Source: Niastella sp. OAS944 (lineage in GTDB: Bacteria; Bacteroidota; Bacteroidia; Chitinophagales; Chitinophagaceae). Taken from it: DNA of 64,000 bases. How positions within the stretch are numbered: position 1 is the first letter of the stretch; each line of letters begins with the position of its first letter. The DNA is taken from positions 62,001 through 126,000 of the forward strand of contig JANUBW010000011.1 of the NCBI GenBank assembly GCA_024809215.1, given 5' to 3'. Of this stretch, positions 17,797 to 27,447 are shown piece after piece. The notes below the pieces were generated by a model. It was not told the origin of the DNA. It saw only the letters and a list, made by a program, of their open reading frames with translations, and did not search any database. A program made the position numbers and the translations under genes.

Positions 17797-19344
17797 CGGA
17801 TAGCCGTCATTCTGGGTAAGATCAACATTCAACTCCCGCTCCGATTGAGGGATGGGGTACAATAACCTGTTCTTATCTACCTGGTATGAGTTTGCAGGCA
17901 AATAACTATACTGTTGTTTTAGCTTAGCTCCTTGTGCATTCATTACGTCAATGGCTTTACCGGTACGCACCAGGTCGTGCCAGCGGTGGTTCTCAAACGC
18001 CAGCTCTACCCTTCTTTCGTGGGCAATGATATCAGTGAGCGCAGTAGCATCGGTAGTTGTAATATTATTGCTTGCATTACCAAAAGCCCGTACACGTACT
18101 TTGTTCAACGGCACCAATGCTTCTGCAGATCTGCCTTGCAGGTTCAATGCCTCGGCCAGTAACAATAAGGCATCGGCATAGCGGTATATTGGCCAGTTGT
18201 CATTGGTGTTATTTGAGTTGGTGTGTGGGTTCAGGTATTTCTTGATATAAGGTACACCTACCTTACCAGCAGCCGGTGTATAATTTATGATGCTTTTGTT
18301 GGCAGAGAAAATAAACATATTACTTGAATTGTAGGTACCTTCTGCAACAGCAATGGAAGCATCTTTGCGGGTGTCGCCCGCTTCATACGCGTTTATCATA
18401 TCCTGCGTAGGTGTATTCCAACCGCCTATACCGCCATTATCTGTTTTAACTCCTGTAATGAGGGTGGTGTTGCTAGAGCGGGGCAGAAACACATAAATAA
18501 AATTGCTTTGTTGACCGCCAAGTAAGCCTTCGAGGTATTGTATTTCAAAAATTGATTCTTTACTGTTCTTGTTGGCTGTTGAAAATACATCGCTGTATTT
18601 TGCCAGCAGGTCATAGCCCATACCCGCGAGCGTATTGAGCAAAGCTTCCGCATCGGCGTACTTCTTTTGCTCCATATATACTTCGGCCAGCAACATTGTA
18701 GCAGCCCCCTTGGTAGCCTGTCCGCCCTGTTTACCCGAAGCAAACACGGGTTTGGCCAGTTTGGCAATAGCGTCTTTTGCATCATCAATAATTTGAGCAT
18801 ATACTTCATCAACAGATGACCTGGGAAGAAATGCCTGTTCGGCCTCTGTTACTTCATGTAAAAACAAAGGCACTCCGCCGAAATAACGCACCAGTTTAAA
18901 GAAGTTCCATGCCCGCAGGAATTTTGCCTGTCCAATAATGTCATTCCTTGCGGCATCAGCAAGTGTAATTCCGTCTATACGATCGAGGATCATATTAGCC
19001 CGGGAAATTGTTTTAAAACAATGAAAGTAAACCGCATTGCTATAGTTATTTGAAGGATCGTCGGTAAAATCGGCAATAGCCTCGCGCATGGTATATGCGG
19101 TACCGCGATTGCTGGAGTAAAACTCATAATGCGTATTATCGGAACGCATTTCATTGATGTAATAGTCGTTGTCCATAAGGTCGCGCAGGGGAACATAGGC
19201 TGCGGTGAGCGCCATCCTGAAATGCGCTTCGGTCTTATAGAAATTATCGATCCCAATTTCGTCTTCGGGATTTAATTCAATAAAATCCTTTTTACATGAT
19301 ATAACGGTGCATGCCAGAACCGCTATGATAAATATTTTGTTCAT
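17791..19344 (-). CDS. SusD/RagB-family outer-membrane lipoprotein
   Basis: The 517-residue protein has a lipobox TVISC (C17), so it is a surface lipoprotein. The N-terminal FIELNPE-like segment and later FLRAWNFFKLVRYFGGVPL and WHDLVRTGK blocks are standard SusD landmarks (TPR-like helices, then the C-terminal SusD domain). SusD proteins cap the SusC channel and bind the ligand. It follows its SusC partner by 160 bp, an unusually long gap filled by heptamer repeats. With FecR and the sigma factor upstream it belongs to a signalling-controlled uptake unit. No glycoside hydrolase is encoded with it, so the ligand is unknown. Confidence 0.92.
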   Translation of the reverse strand: MNKIFIIAVLACTVISCKKDFIELNPEDEIGIDNFYKTEAHFRMALTAAYVPLRDLMDNDYYINEMRSDNTHYEFYSSNRGTAYTMREAIADFTDDPSNNYSNAVYFHCFKTISRANMILDRIDGITLADAARNDIIGQAKFLRAWNFFKLVRYFGGVPLFLHEVTEAEQAFLPRSSVDEVYAQIIDDAKDAIAKLAKPVFASGKQGGQATKGAATMLLAEVYMEQKKYADAEALLNTLAGMGYDLLAKYSDVFSTANKNSKESIFEIQYLEGLLGGQQSNFIYVFLPRSSNTTLITGVKTDNGGIGGWNTPTQDMINAYEAGDTRKDASIAVAEGTYNSSNMFIFSANKSIINYTPAAGKVGVPYIKKYLNPHTNSNNTNDNWPIYRYADALLLLAEALNLQGRSAEALVPLNKVRVRAFGNASNNITTTDATALTDIIAHERRVELAFENHRWHDLVRTGKAIDVMNAQGAKLKQQYSYLPANSYQVDKNRLLYPIPQSERELNVDLTQNDGYPQ

Positions 19345-19380
19345 AATTCTATTTTATATCTATGTTTCCATTAAAGAAAC

Positions 19381-19500
19381 AGGAGGTAAGAGGTAAGAAG
19401 CAGGAAGTACGAAGAACCTGATATTCGAGGCTCGCGATCGCTGCCGCTGTTTTGAAATTCAAGCTTTTCCTACTTCTTACGTCCTATTTCCTACTTCGTA
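19381..19500. repeat. heptamer foldback island 5, inside the SusC-SusD gap
   Basis: The left arm 19381-19415 (GAGGTAA, GAGGTAA, GAAGCAG, GAAGTAC) and the right arm 19467-19500 (CCTACTTCTTAC type) are complementary. The loop contains GAGGCTCGCG at 19427-19436. It sits within a presumed operon, so it is transcribed. Confidence 0.7.
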
Positions 19501-19504
19501 TTAA

Positions 19505-22500
19505 TTATTTAAAGCTTGCCGATAAACCAATGGCAAATACTCTGGGCACAGGGTAAGCGTTCTCATCGATACCAATACCGGTACCATTTAAGCCATTCAA
19601 ACTGATCTCGGGGTTGATGCCGGAATAGTTGGTAAAGATGAGCGCATGTTGAATGGAGCCAAACACCCGCAGGTTTTTGAGTACCAGGTTACTTTTCAAA
19701 GGCAGGGTATAACCAAGCGTAATATTCTTTACTGCGAGATAAGAGCCATCTTCAACCCACTGGCTGTTCACTGAACGGCCAATGGCAGTAGTGCCGCTTT
19801 TTGTTCTTGGATAGATGCCTGAACCGGGATTCTCTTCTGAACGCCAGCGGTCTTTTACCGCGGAGATCAAACCCCGGGCGCCATCTATATTGGTGAGATA
19901 AGCCCATTTGGAAGGGTTCAATATTTTGCCGCCATACGAACCGGCCATGGTGATAGAGAGATCAAAATTCTTATAGTCTAACTGATTGGTAAAGCCGAAC
20001 AGAAAATCGGGATTGGGATTGCCGATAAATGTACGGTCAGCTTCTGTGATCGCCTTATCGGGCGTTACGTCTTTCATTTTTATAGTTCCTATATCTGAAA
20101 CCATACCTGAGATATTCAGTTTGGGCGAGTTGGCCAGGTCGGCCGCATCCTTATACAACCCGTCGAACACGAACCCATAAAACTCACCCAGCGCATGCCC
20201 TTCCTGGTTACGATAATAATCGGAAGTAATGGTATTATTGCGGCGAATAAAGCCTGGCGCCAACAGGGTTTTGATCTTATTCCTGTCGAACGACATATTA
20301 TACGTAGCATTCCATTTTAGCGCACCGGTAAGAATGGCGCCGCTTACGGTAAACTCATGTCCCCAGAATTCCAGCACACCTACGTTGGCTGTTACGGTTG
20401 CAAAGCCCGATGCCCGCGGAATAGGTCTGTCCTGTATAAGTCCATCAGAAAGCTTATGGTAATAATCATACGTAAAAGACAGGCGATTGTTGAAGAGCGA
20501 AACATCAACACCAAGATCCCATTGTTTGTTTCTTTCCCATTGAAGCACCGGATTTCTTAAGGTGGCTACAGTGGCGCCATAGGCCAATGCCCCGTTAAAA
20601 ACATAATTGCTGTACGGTACGTGCGAAATGCTGGTATAGTTACCAATGTTATTATTCCCGGTGATACCATAACTGGCACGTACTTTCAAAAAGCTGAAGG
20701 CACGGAACCTTTCCATAAATGCTTCGTTGCTTACGATCCAGCCGGCAGAAACCGAAGGAAAATCTCCATACCTCGTATCAGCGCCAAAACGCGATGAACC
20801 ATCACGACGTATAGAGGCGCCAAACAGGTAGGTACCTTTATAGTTATAATTCAACCTGCCAAATGCAGATACCAGCGAATAGGCGGTTGTATTACTGGCT
20901 CCTGCGCTTAAAGCTGTTGCTGCGCTCAGGTATTCCACATCATCGCTTGGGAAATTGGTACCTGTTACCGTATTGCTTTCCTGTTTAAACTGCTGGGCCG
21001 AATAACCGGCCAGCAACTCAATATGATGATCATTGAAAAGTGTTTTTGTATAGGTTGCCGTTGCTTCCCCCGTCCAGGAATAGTTATCAACCGAACTGCT
21101 GATACCTGTGGCAATACCATTGGCTACAAGGGAACCGGGCGAATAACGATTACGGGTTTCAGCGCCTTTATCCATTGCTATGTAACCTTTCACATTCAAA
21201 CCCTGCAGCAATTCATAACTTACATAACCGCTTCCCAAAATGCGCGTGGTTTTATAATCATCCTTTGTTTTCGTGAACTGCGCATACGGGTTAACATTCG
21301 TTACCATACCTGCCGACTGCACATTCAATGGCATATTGCCGGCACTGTCTATTGGTGCTATTAACGGACTGGCCTCTACGATCTTTTCAATTAGTCCGCC
21401 CACGCCTTCTGTTGTTAACCGGTTATTATGATCAATACGGTAGCTGGGTGCAATACCAAAACCCATTTTTAATTTATTATTAACCAGGTTGAAATCCTGG
21501 TTATAACGCAACGAGAACAATTTGGTACTGGTGTTTAAAATAACCCCTTCCTGCGCCTGGTAACCGGCCATTACGGTTGATGATGATTTACCATTGGCCG
21601 ATGAAACAGTGATATCATAATTCTGGATGGGCGCTTTACGCGTGAGCACATTGAACCAGTTGGTGCCATCGCCATAACGTTCGGGGTTTTTATATTCAGC
21701 CGCCAGCGTTGGGTTAGTGAGAGGCTCATATTTTAGCTTGTCCTCATAATATTCATTTTGAAACTCAGCAAACTCGCGGGCTGTCATCATATCGGGCCGG
21801 CCCTTTTGGGGAATTACCTGCGTACCATACCAGCTGTTTAATTCCACTTTGGCATCACCGTTCTTTGCATGCCTGGTTGTAATTAACACCACGCCATTGG
21901 CAGCTCTTGAACCGTATAGCGCACTGGCAGCGGCATCTTTTAAGATGGTGAAGGTCTCTATTTCTGAAGGATTGATATTATTGATACTCCCTGTAATTGG
22001 AATACCATCTACTACAAACAATGGCTGGTTGTCTGACGATAAAGAAGCGGCGCCACGAATGCGGAACTCCATTCCCCTTCCCGGTGTACCGGCATTTTGT
22101 GCAACCTGCACACCCGCCACCTTACCTTGCAGTTGCTGTGCAAATTGCCCTACCGGCATATCTTTCATCTCCGATGCATTCTGTTGTACAACTGAACCGG
22201 TCACTTCCTGTTTGCGTTGTTTACCATAACTCACCACTACTACTTCGAGGTTTGCGTTGTCTTTCATTACAACATAAATAGCTTCCTCTTTTTGTGGATC
22301 GAGCTTTTCTTTTTTTATTGTTTGTGTAATATAGCCTACGTGCGAAACTGTGAACATCCAGGCGCCTTTATCGGCTGGCAGCTCTAATGCAAACACGCCT
22401 TTTTTATCGGTGGTAACCGAACGCTTTATATCGCCCGTCTCCTGCTTAATGTCGATGGTTACACCTTCAAGCGCCTCCCCTTTTTCATTCTCCACCAATC

Positions 22501-22645
22501 CCCTGATGTTCGGATTCTTTTGCTGGGCATGCACTGGCATTACCAATATAATTTGTATCAATAGCGGCAGTAACCATGTTAATGGTAAACGCCGTTTCAT
22601 AAAGGGCATGGCAAACCCCTTCACTACGATGTAGCGTTGTGTCAT
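19505..22645 (-). CDS. SusC/RagA-family TonB-linked outer-membrane transporter
   Basis: The 1046-residue protein has a signal peptide starting best at the third in-frame Met (22600, MKRRLPLTWLL) though 22645 and 22609 are also possible. Order: signal peptide ending VHAQQ, carboxypeptidase-regulatory-like domain (about 48-125, IRGLVENEKGEALEGV), the SusC linker VVVVSYGKQRKQEVTGSV, plug domain with RGAASLSSDNQPLFVVDG and ALYGSRAANGVVLITT, then the barrel ending VFAIGLSASFK. It imports a ligand together with the following SusD using TonB energy. The FecR gene ends 16 bp upstream, so FecR, SusC and SusD are co-transcribed. Confidence 0.92.
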   Translation of the reverse strand: MTQRYIVVKGFAMPFMKRRLPLTWLLPLLIQIILVMPVHAQQKNPNIRGLVENEKGEALEGVTIDIKQETGDIKRSVTTDKKGVFALELPADKGAWMFTVSHVGYITQTIKKEKLDPQKEEAIYVVMKDNANLEVVVVSYGKQRKQEVTGSVVQQNASEMKDMPVGQFAQQLQGKVAGVQVAQNAGTPGRGMEFRIRGAASLSSDNQPLFVVDGIPITGSINNINPSEIETFTILKDAAASALYGSRAANGVVLITTRHAKNGDAKVELNSWYGTQVIPQKGRPDMMTAREFAEFQNEYYEDKLKYEPLTNPTLAAEYKNPERYGDGTNWFNVLTRKAPIQNYDITVSSANGKSSSTVMAGYQAQEGVILNTSTKLFSLRYNQDFNLVNNKLKMGFGIAPSYRIDHNNRLTTEGVGGLIEKIVEASPLIAPIDSAGNMPLNVQSAGMVTNVNPYAQFTKTKDDYKTTRILGSGYVSYELLQGLNVKGYIAMDKGAETRNRYSPGSLVANGIATGISSSVDNYSWTGEATATYTKTLFNDHHIELLAGYSAQQFKQESNTVTGTNFPSDDVEYLSAATALSAGASNTTAYSLVSAFGRLNYNYKGTYLFGASIRRDGSSRFGADTRYGDFPSVSAGWIVSNEAFMERFRAFSFLKVRASYGITGNNNIGNYTSISHVPYSNYVFNGALAYGATVATLRNPVLQWERNKQWDLGVDVSLFNNRLSFTYDYYHKLSDGLIQDRPIPRASGFATVTANVGVLEFWGHEFTVSGAILTGALKWNATYNMSFDRNKIKTLLAPGFIRRNNTITSDYYRNQEGHALGEFYGFVFDGLYKDAADLANSPKLNISGMVSDIGTIKMKDVTPDKAITEADRTFIGNPNPDFLFGFTNQLDYKNFDLSITMAGSYGGKILNPSKWAYLTNIDGARGLISAVKDRWRSEENPGSGIYPRTKSGTTAIGRSVNSQWVEDGSYLAVKNITLGYTLPLKSNLVLKNLRVFGSIQHALIFTNYSGINPEISLNGLNGTGIGIDENAYPVPRVFAIGLSASFK

Positions 22646-22661
22646 CTTACTTAATATTTAA

Positions 22662-23705
22662 TTAATGAGATTTCTGAATAATGAACTTGTTACCTTTTTC
22701 TTTGACGGTCAGGTTGTACAAAAGGGACATACGATTCAAAACCTGGGATAAGGAGTCTTTGGCCCGTATGCGGCCAGTGAAGATCATATCGGCTAATGCG
22801 TCTTTGTCATATTGCAGCTGAACAGCATATCCTTCTTCTATTGCATTCAAGACGTTAACAATGGGTTCGTCGGTAAAAGCAGCTTCCAGTCCGGTACGTG
22901 ATCCTAATGAAGGCGCCGCAGTTTTTACCAGTACAGGATGTTGCATGGTTGCTTTACCTGTTATTATATTACAGCTTACTTCCTGACCGGGCGTCAGGAA
23001 CACATCATTCATGTGTGCTGTATTTCCGGTTTGCTGCACCACTACTTTACCGGTATGCAGTGCTACGGAAACATTATTGTTATTTGGCAAGGCTGTTATA
23101 GTAAACGATGTGCCCAATGCTGTTGTAGCAATATCATTACTGTACACCGTAAACGGCCGGGCAGCATCTTTTGCTACTTTGAAAAAACCTTTTCCACTCA
23201 GGTAAACATGCCGGTTTACGGCACTGAATGGTTCATCGTAACGCAGTTCACTTCCGGCACTCAACTCCACCGCAGAACCATCCTGTAAATGCACAGCGGT
23301 GTTTTTGTCAGTGCGGTTCCTGACAGCAACAATATGTTGTTTTGAAGCGGGCGCCCCGGTTGTTTTGTTTGCAACAACCGTTGTTTGCTTGGGCGAAAGA
23401 CCATAATATAATACGCAGGTTCCGGCAATGACCACCAATGCAGCCGCAGCTATATTAATATATATTCTGCGCAGCCGGCTTTTCCGCTGCCGGTCTTCAT
23501 ATTCAACAAATTGTATATTATTGACTATTGAACCGTACAGCTCCGTTTTATACGTTTCTGTCGTTTCATTTTCCGCTCCTTCAAAGAGTTTCGTGTCATT
23601 CTCACCCTGCCGTCGATACCAGTTGGCATACTCCTGCAGTTCCTCTTCCGTTGCGGCGCCGGACAGGTACTTATTGAGCAAATATTTCAACCGGTCATTT
23701 GTCAT
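22662..23705 (-). CDS. FecR-family anti-sigma factor
   Basis: The start is placed at ATG 23705 (MTNDRLKYLLNK); a GTG at 23714 is in frame. Order: cytoplasmic anti-sigma N-terminus with EELQEYANWY, one membrane segment (about 79-98), periplasmic FecR domain with HLQDGSAVELSAGSEL and ARPFTVYS, then a C-terminal DUF4974-like secretin/TonB short-N domain (about 265-347). In this family the periplasmic part senses a loaded TonB receptor and releases the ECF sigma factor. The divergent sigma gene and adjacent SusC/SusD fit this model exactly. Confidence 0.92.
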   Translation of the reverse strand: MTNDRLKYLLNKYLSGAATEEELQEYANWYRRQGENDTKLFEGAENETTETYKTELYGSIVNNIQFVEYEDRQRKSRLRRIYINIAAAALVVIAGTCVLYYGLSPKQTTVVANKTTGAPASKQHIVAVRNRTDKNTAVHLQDGSAVELSAGSELRYDEPFSAVNRHVYLSGKGFFKVAKDAARPFTVYSNDIATTALGTSFTITALPNNNNVSVALHTGKVVVQQTGNTAHMNDVFLTPGQEVSCNIITGKATMQHPVLVKTAAPSLGSRTGLEAAFTDEPIVNVLNAIEEGYAVQLQYDKDALADMIFTGRIRAKDSLSQVLNRMSLLYNLTVKEKGNKFIIQKSH

Positions 23706-23817
23706 GGAATGCACTGGTGCTTTTTATCATTATCGCACAACTCATCATTTCCCCCCATATGTTTGAAAGAAATTTTAATTCTTTTTAAGTTTATTAAACC
23801 TTAATCATAAGATAACC

Positions 23818-23847
23818 TTGCATTTTTTTATATTGCAAATACTTTTG
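23818..23847 (+). promoter_or_regulatory. possible promoter of the ECF sigma gene
   Basis: TTG at 23818-23820, a 19-bp spacer, then TACTTTTG at 23840-23847. The predicted start would fall at or next to the ATG 23854, implying a leaderless mRNA; this makes the call tentative. Confidence 0.35.
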
Positions 23848-23853
23848 CCTGCC

Positions 23854-24426
23854 ATGCCAACTAACTATAATACTAGTTATTATACCAGCCATCAATTATG
23901 GGCAGCCATACAACAGGGCGATGAAAGCGCTTTCAAAATGTTGTATAGCAATACTGTTATATCCCTCTCAAACCAGGCATTCAACATCTTAAAAGATAAA
24001 GAAATTGTAAAGGACATCATACAGGATGTGTTTGTAACCTTGTATACGCGGCGCAACGAACTGCCCGCCGATATGAATATTATTGGTTATTTAACCAATG
24101 CCGTTAAATACAAAGTATCTACGCAGCTCAGGGACCAGCTTTCGCGCAATACGCATCACACTACTATATTACAGAGCGAACTTCGGGAATCGCTTGCACA
24201 ATCATTCCCTTATGAACATAATGAATTAAAGACCCGCATCAGGGCAAGTATTGAAACATTACCACAGAAGTGCCGCCAGGCATTTATGCTGAACCATTAT
24301 GGAAGCATGAGTTATAAAGACATTGCGCATGAAATGGGCATTTCGGTTAAAACAGTGGAGAAACATATAGGGAAAGCGCTGCAGGTATTGCGGAATAATT
24401 TGAAGGAAGATAATCGGTTAGTGTAG
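23854..24426 (+). CDS. ECF RNA polymerase sigma factor (FecI/sigma-70 group)
   Basis: The 190-residue protein starts at ATG 23854; a TTG at 23818 would add 12 hydrophobic residues of no clear role. Sigma region 2 spans about residues 20-90 (DESAFKMLY, IIQDVFVTLYTRR) and region 4 about 135-185, with a helix-turn-helix MSYKDIAHEMGISVKTVEKHI. The absence of regions 1 and 3 marks the ECF class. It is divergent from its likely anti-sigma FecR gene and would direct RNA polymerase to the FecR-SusC-SusD promoter. Confidence 0.92.
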   Translation: MPTNYNTSYYTSHQLWAAIQQGDESAFKMLYSNTVISLSNQAFNILKDKEIVKDIIQDVFVTLYTRRNELPADMNIIGYLTNAVKYKVSTQLRDQLSRNTHHTTILQSELRESLAQSFPYEHNELKTRIRASIETLPQKCRQAFMLNHYGSMSYKDIAHEMGISVKTVEKHIGKALQVLRNNLKEDNRLV

Positions 24427-24460
24427 CATTATTGTTATTAAGTATCTATTTCGTATAATA

Positions 24461-24561
24461 GAAGTCTGAAGTAAGAAGTAGGAAGTAAGAAATGCGCGTG
24501 AACTTGAAAAATTAAGACACTTCATACTTCCTACTTCATACCTCCTACTTCGCCTTCCTAC
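24461..24561. repeat. heptamer foldback island 6 (AGAAGTA type)
   Basis: The left arm 24461-24492 (GAAGTCT, GAAGTAA, GAAGTAG, GAAGTAA) and the right arm 24519-24560 (ACTTCATACTTCCTACTTC and onward) are complementary. It separates convergent genes, and the array ends exactly at the SDR stop codon (24561). Confidence 0.7.
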
Positions 24562-25313
24562 TATGAAAAATAAGTCCCCCCATTAATATCAATATTAGCA
24601 CCAGTAATAAAACTGCTTTCATTACCTGCGAGGTAAGCAACCAGGTCGGCCACTTCACTTGCCTGTCCTTCGCGGCGTAATGGTGTTCCATTGGCTACCG
24701 CGGTGCGCACTTCGGGTTTGGTAAATGTATCGTGAAATGTAGTGGCTATCATACCGGGGTCAACAGCATTTACCCTGATACCCTTAGGCCCAAGTTCTTT
24801 TGCCATAGCCCTTGTAAATGTAGCAATAGCGCCCTTTGAGGTAGCATAGGCCGATGCGCCAAAGCCGCCACCATCTCTGCCCGCCTGTGAAGCAAAGTTG
24901 ATGATACTGCTGCCGGCCGGCATATACGACACCACTTCTTTTGTCATTAAGAAAGCCGATTTTATATTCAGGTTCATCACCTGGTCCCAAAACGCTTCAT
25001 CCATATCGGTGATCAACTTACGGGCAACCATACCGCCTGCTACGTTGGCAAGAATATGGATCTCGTGCCCAAAAGCGCGTTTTGTTTCTGTTACCAATCG
25101 AACTACTTCTTCGCGTTTGGTTATATCTGCTTTTACAAGAATGCCTTCTCCACCGGCTGCTTTTATCAATGCCAGGGTTTCCTGGGCCAGCTGTTCGCTG
25201 CTGTTATAGTTTACTACCACTTTTGCACCTTCCTGTGCCAGCTTTACCGAAACGGCCCTGCCAATATCTCTTGCTCCGCCGGTTACTATTGCTACTTTTC
25301 CTGTAAGTTTCAT
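24561..25313 (-). CDS. SDR oxidoreductase, probable DEH reductase of the alginate locus
   Basis: The 250-residue classical SDR has a cofactor motif TGGARDIG (residues 11-18; the usual glycine at position 16 is D), NVAGG at 90-94 and the catalytic set S142, Y156, K160 (YATSK). As the last gene of the alginate operon it most likely reduces 4-deoxy-L-erythro-5-hexoseulose uronate (DEH) to 2-keto-3-deoxygluconate with NAD(P)H, the role of the A1-R type SDR in alginate degraders. Assignment to DEH is by context; the sequence alone says only SDR. It lies 19 bp after the MFS gene. Confidence 0.85.
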   Translation of the reverse strand: MKLTGKVAIVTGGARDIGRAVSVKLAQEGAKVVVNYNSSEQLAQETLALIKAAGGEGILVKADITKREEVVRLVTETKRAFGHEIHILANVAGGMVARKLITDMDEAFWDQVMNLNIKSAFLMTKEVVSYMPAGSSIINFASQAGRDGGGFGASAYATSKGAIATFTRAMAKELGPKGIRVNAVDPGMIATTFHDTFTKPEVRTAVANGTPLRREGQASEVADLVAYLAGNESSFITGANIDINGGTYFS

Positions 25314-25332
25314 TATGGATGTTTTTAGGTAT

Positions 25333-26673
25333 TTACTTAATTTTTTTCGTTGATGTTATAAATGTTATACAGGCCCAGGCAATGGGCACCATGGCCGCGC
25401 CCATTATAAAAAAAGAAGTGTAACTGGTTTTGGTGATCACCGGTACTATCCAGGTGGTGATGAGTGTGCCAAGCACGGCGGCGGTACCACCCATACCAGC
25501 AACCGTTCCTACGTTCTTACCATTGAAATAATCGCCGGGTAATGTTTGCAGGTTGTTGATCAGAAATTGAAAACCGAACAAGGTAATACTGATCAAAGTA
25601 ATGGCTATTGAAATATTATCCTTTAAATGATCGAGGTAACCGGCAATACAAACCAGCGATATCAGCATCAGTACTGAACCTATGGCCATAGCCCGTTTTC
25701 TTGCTTTTGCAGCCGGCATTCCGCGTTTGATATAATAAGAAGAAAAGAAACCGCCCGACAGTCCGCCAATTGCGGCAAACAGGTAAGGCACCCAGGCAAA
25801 GGCACCAATCTGTTTCATATCGAAATGATATTGCTCTTTTAAAAAGGTGGGCAGCCAGGTTACAAACAACCACCATACGGGGTCAATAAAAAACCGTGAT
25901 GTAATAATGCCCCAGGTATTTTTAAAATGTAACAATTGTTTCCAGGAATACACGGTTGATTCAGGAACCGTATTCACCGCATCGGTATGGCATTCGAGAA
26001 TATGTTGTTGTTCTTCCTTAGTGATCCAGGGATGTTTGTCGGGTGTTTGTTTATTGATGAGCAGCCAGGGAACAATCCATATTATGCCCAACACCGCAAT
26101 GGCGGCAAAGGTAAATTTCCAACCAAAGGCCAGGTACAATGCGGCGATCACGGGTGCAGCCACAACACTTCCCAATGAAGCGCCGGCGCCAAATATTCCC
26201 TGCGCTATTGCTCTCTCTTTGGCAGGGAACCATTCTGCATTGCTTTTGGTGGCACCGGGCCAGTTACCCGCTTCGCTTATGCCCAGCAAAAAACGAAACA
26301 CGCTGAACGATAAAATACTTTTTGCCAGGGCATGCAAGGCAATGGAAATGCTCCAGCCTACTATCGATACCGTCATGCCCAACCGCGTACCAATGGCATC
26401 CATCATTTTACCAGTAATGGTTTGCCCAATAGCATAAGCCACCATGAAGAAAGTAGTAATAAATGCCAGCGCCGTTTTGCTATCGGCATCGGCAATACCA
26501 AAGTCTTTATAGATGTAGGGCCACATGAAATTAATGGCGCCCCGGTCTATGTAATTGATAATAGTGGCTAAGGCTATTAACCCCACTATCCACCACCGCA
26601 GCCCTTTTACTTTAAAGGCTGTGCCCGGTACGGGTAACTCAGCCACGGGTTGTATGTTTTGTGTTACTTTCAA
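25333..26673 (-). CDS. MFS transporter, hexuronate (ACS/ExuT) type
   Basis: The 446-residue protein has about 12 membrane segments. YIDRGAINFMWPYI near residue 45 and FLLGISEAGNWPGATK with NAEWFPAKERA are the marks of the anion:cation symporter family that moves hexuronates and related sugar acids. In this locus it would import alginate monomer (DEH) or short unsaturated products across the inner membrane. The frame starts at a TTG at 26673; no ATG lies between it and the first membrane segments, so TTG appears to be the real start. It is between the PL7 lyase and the SDR. Confidence 0.9.
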   Translation of the reverse strand: MKVTQNIQPVAELPVPGTAFKVKGLRWWIVGLIALATIINYIDRGAINFMWPYIYKDFGIADADSKTALAFITTFFMVAYAIGQTITGKMMDAIGTRLGMTVSIVGWSISIALHALAKSILSFSVFRFLLGISEAGNWPGATKSNAEWFPAKERAIAQGIFGAGASLGSVVAAPVIAALYLAFGWKFTFAAIAVLGIIWIVPWLLINKQTPDKHPWITKEEQQHILECHTDAVNTVPESTVYSWKQLLHFKNTWGIITSRFFIDPVWWLFVTWLPTFLKEQYHFDMKQIGAFAWVPYLFAAIGGLSGGFFSSYYIKRGMPAAKARKRAMAIGSVLMLISLVCIAGYLDHLKDNISIAITLISITLFGFQFLINNLQTLPGDYFNGKNVGTVAGMGGTAAVLGTLITTWIVPVITKTSYTSFFIMGAAMVPIAWACITFITSTKKIK

Positions 26674-26703
26674 AATGACAAGTTTTTTGAATGATCGTCT
26701 TTG

Positions 26704-27447
26704 TTATTGATGCGTTACCGATACTTTATAGATCACTACTTCACCATAAGCATCGCACAATTCGCCCGGCACTTTCTTTTTACCCTGGCAACTTGATTGC
26801 ACATAAGTGCCTGCCTTAAAATAAGCGCCTGAAAAATGAACAGGATATGTTTCTACCAGCGCATCGTTGTAATAACTTTTCACCTGATTGCCCGATACTT
26901 CAAACTTTACTTTGAACTTAGTGCCCAATTCATAATTATTTGTAAGTACAGCGCCATCATCGCCATTGTGATCGATGAACAGTTTCCTGCCTTCCAACCT
27001 GAATACGATCACATCGTCATTTGCATCGTGAATTTGACCGGCCACTATATGTGGTTTTACCGTTGGCAAATGCGTAATGGCCTGTTCTATTTCCATTATA
27101 TGGGTACCGGCATCTGACGACCAGCCGGCGTTGCTTTTTCCATTATTGATCATCTCGCGCAACTCACTTCTGGGGTAACCCGAACCGCTGGTTGTTGTGC
27201 CACCGCAATTGGCCCTGAACACCACTCCGGAATTTGCTTCGTTGTTTTGAAACCAGGGTGTAATGGAATAGGTATTCAGTTTAGGTTGTTTTATTTCGTC
27301 GCTCCGGCCATCGTTGTCTTCATCCAGTGGAATATTCAATTTCCAGTTGGTGAGGTCTAACACATTGGCCGGATAGTTTGTAGCCGGCTTACCAGCCATA
27401 CAAGCTATCAATCCGCCAACAATAAACAAGCTGTTTGCTTTTATCAT
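26704..27447 (-). CDS. alginate lyase, polysaccharide lyase family 7
   Basis: All three PL7 motifs are present: RSELREM at residues 93-99, QIH at 138-140 and YFKAGTYVQ at 209-217; the catalytic pair is expected to be H140 and Y215 with Q138 and R93. The fold is a beta-jelly roll that cuts alginate by beta-elimination. The isoleucine of QIH is associated with activity on guluronate-rich blocks. LIAC near residue 16 could be a lipobox, so it may be a surface lipoprotein rather than freely secreted. The length (247 aa) is the single catalytic domain with no binding module. Its start overlaps the upstream hydrolase stop by 4 bp. Confidence 0.95.
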   Translation of the reverse strand: MIKANSLFIVGGLIACMAGKPATNYPANVLDLTNWKLNIPLDEDNDGRSDEIKQPKLNTYSITPWFQNNEANSGVVFRANCGGTTTSGSGYPRSELREMINNGKSNAGWSSDAGTHIMEIEQAITHLPTVKPHIVAGQIHDANDDVIVFRLEGRKLFIDHNGDDGAVLTNNYELGTKFKVKFEVSGNQVKSYYNDALVETYPVHFSGAYFKAGTYVQSSCQGKKKVPGELCDAYGEVVIYKVSVTHQ

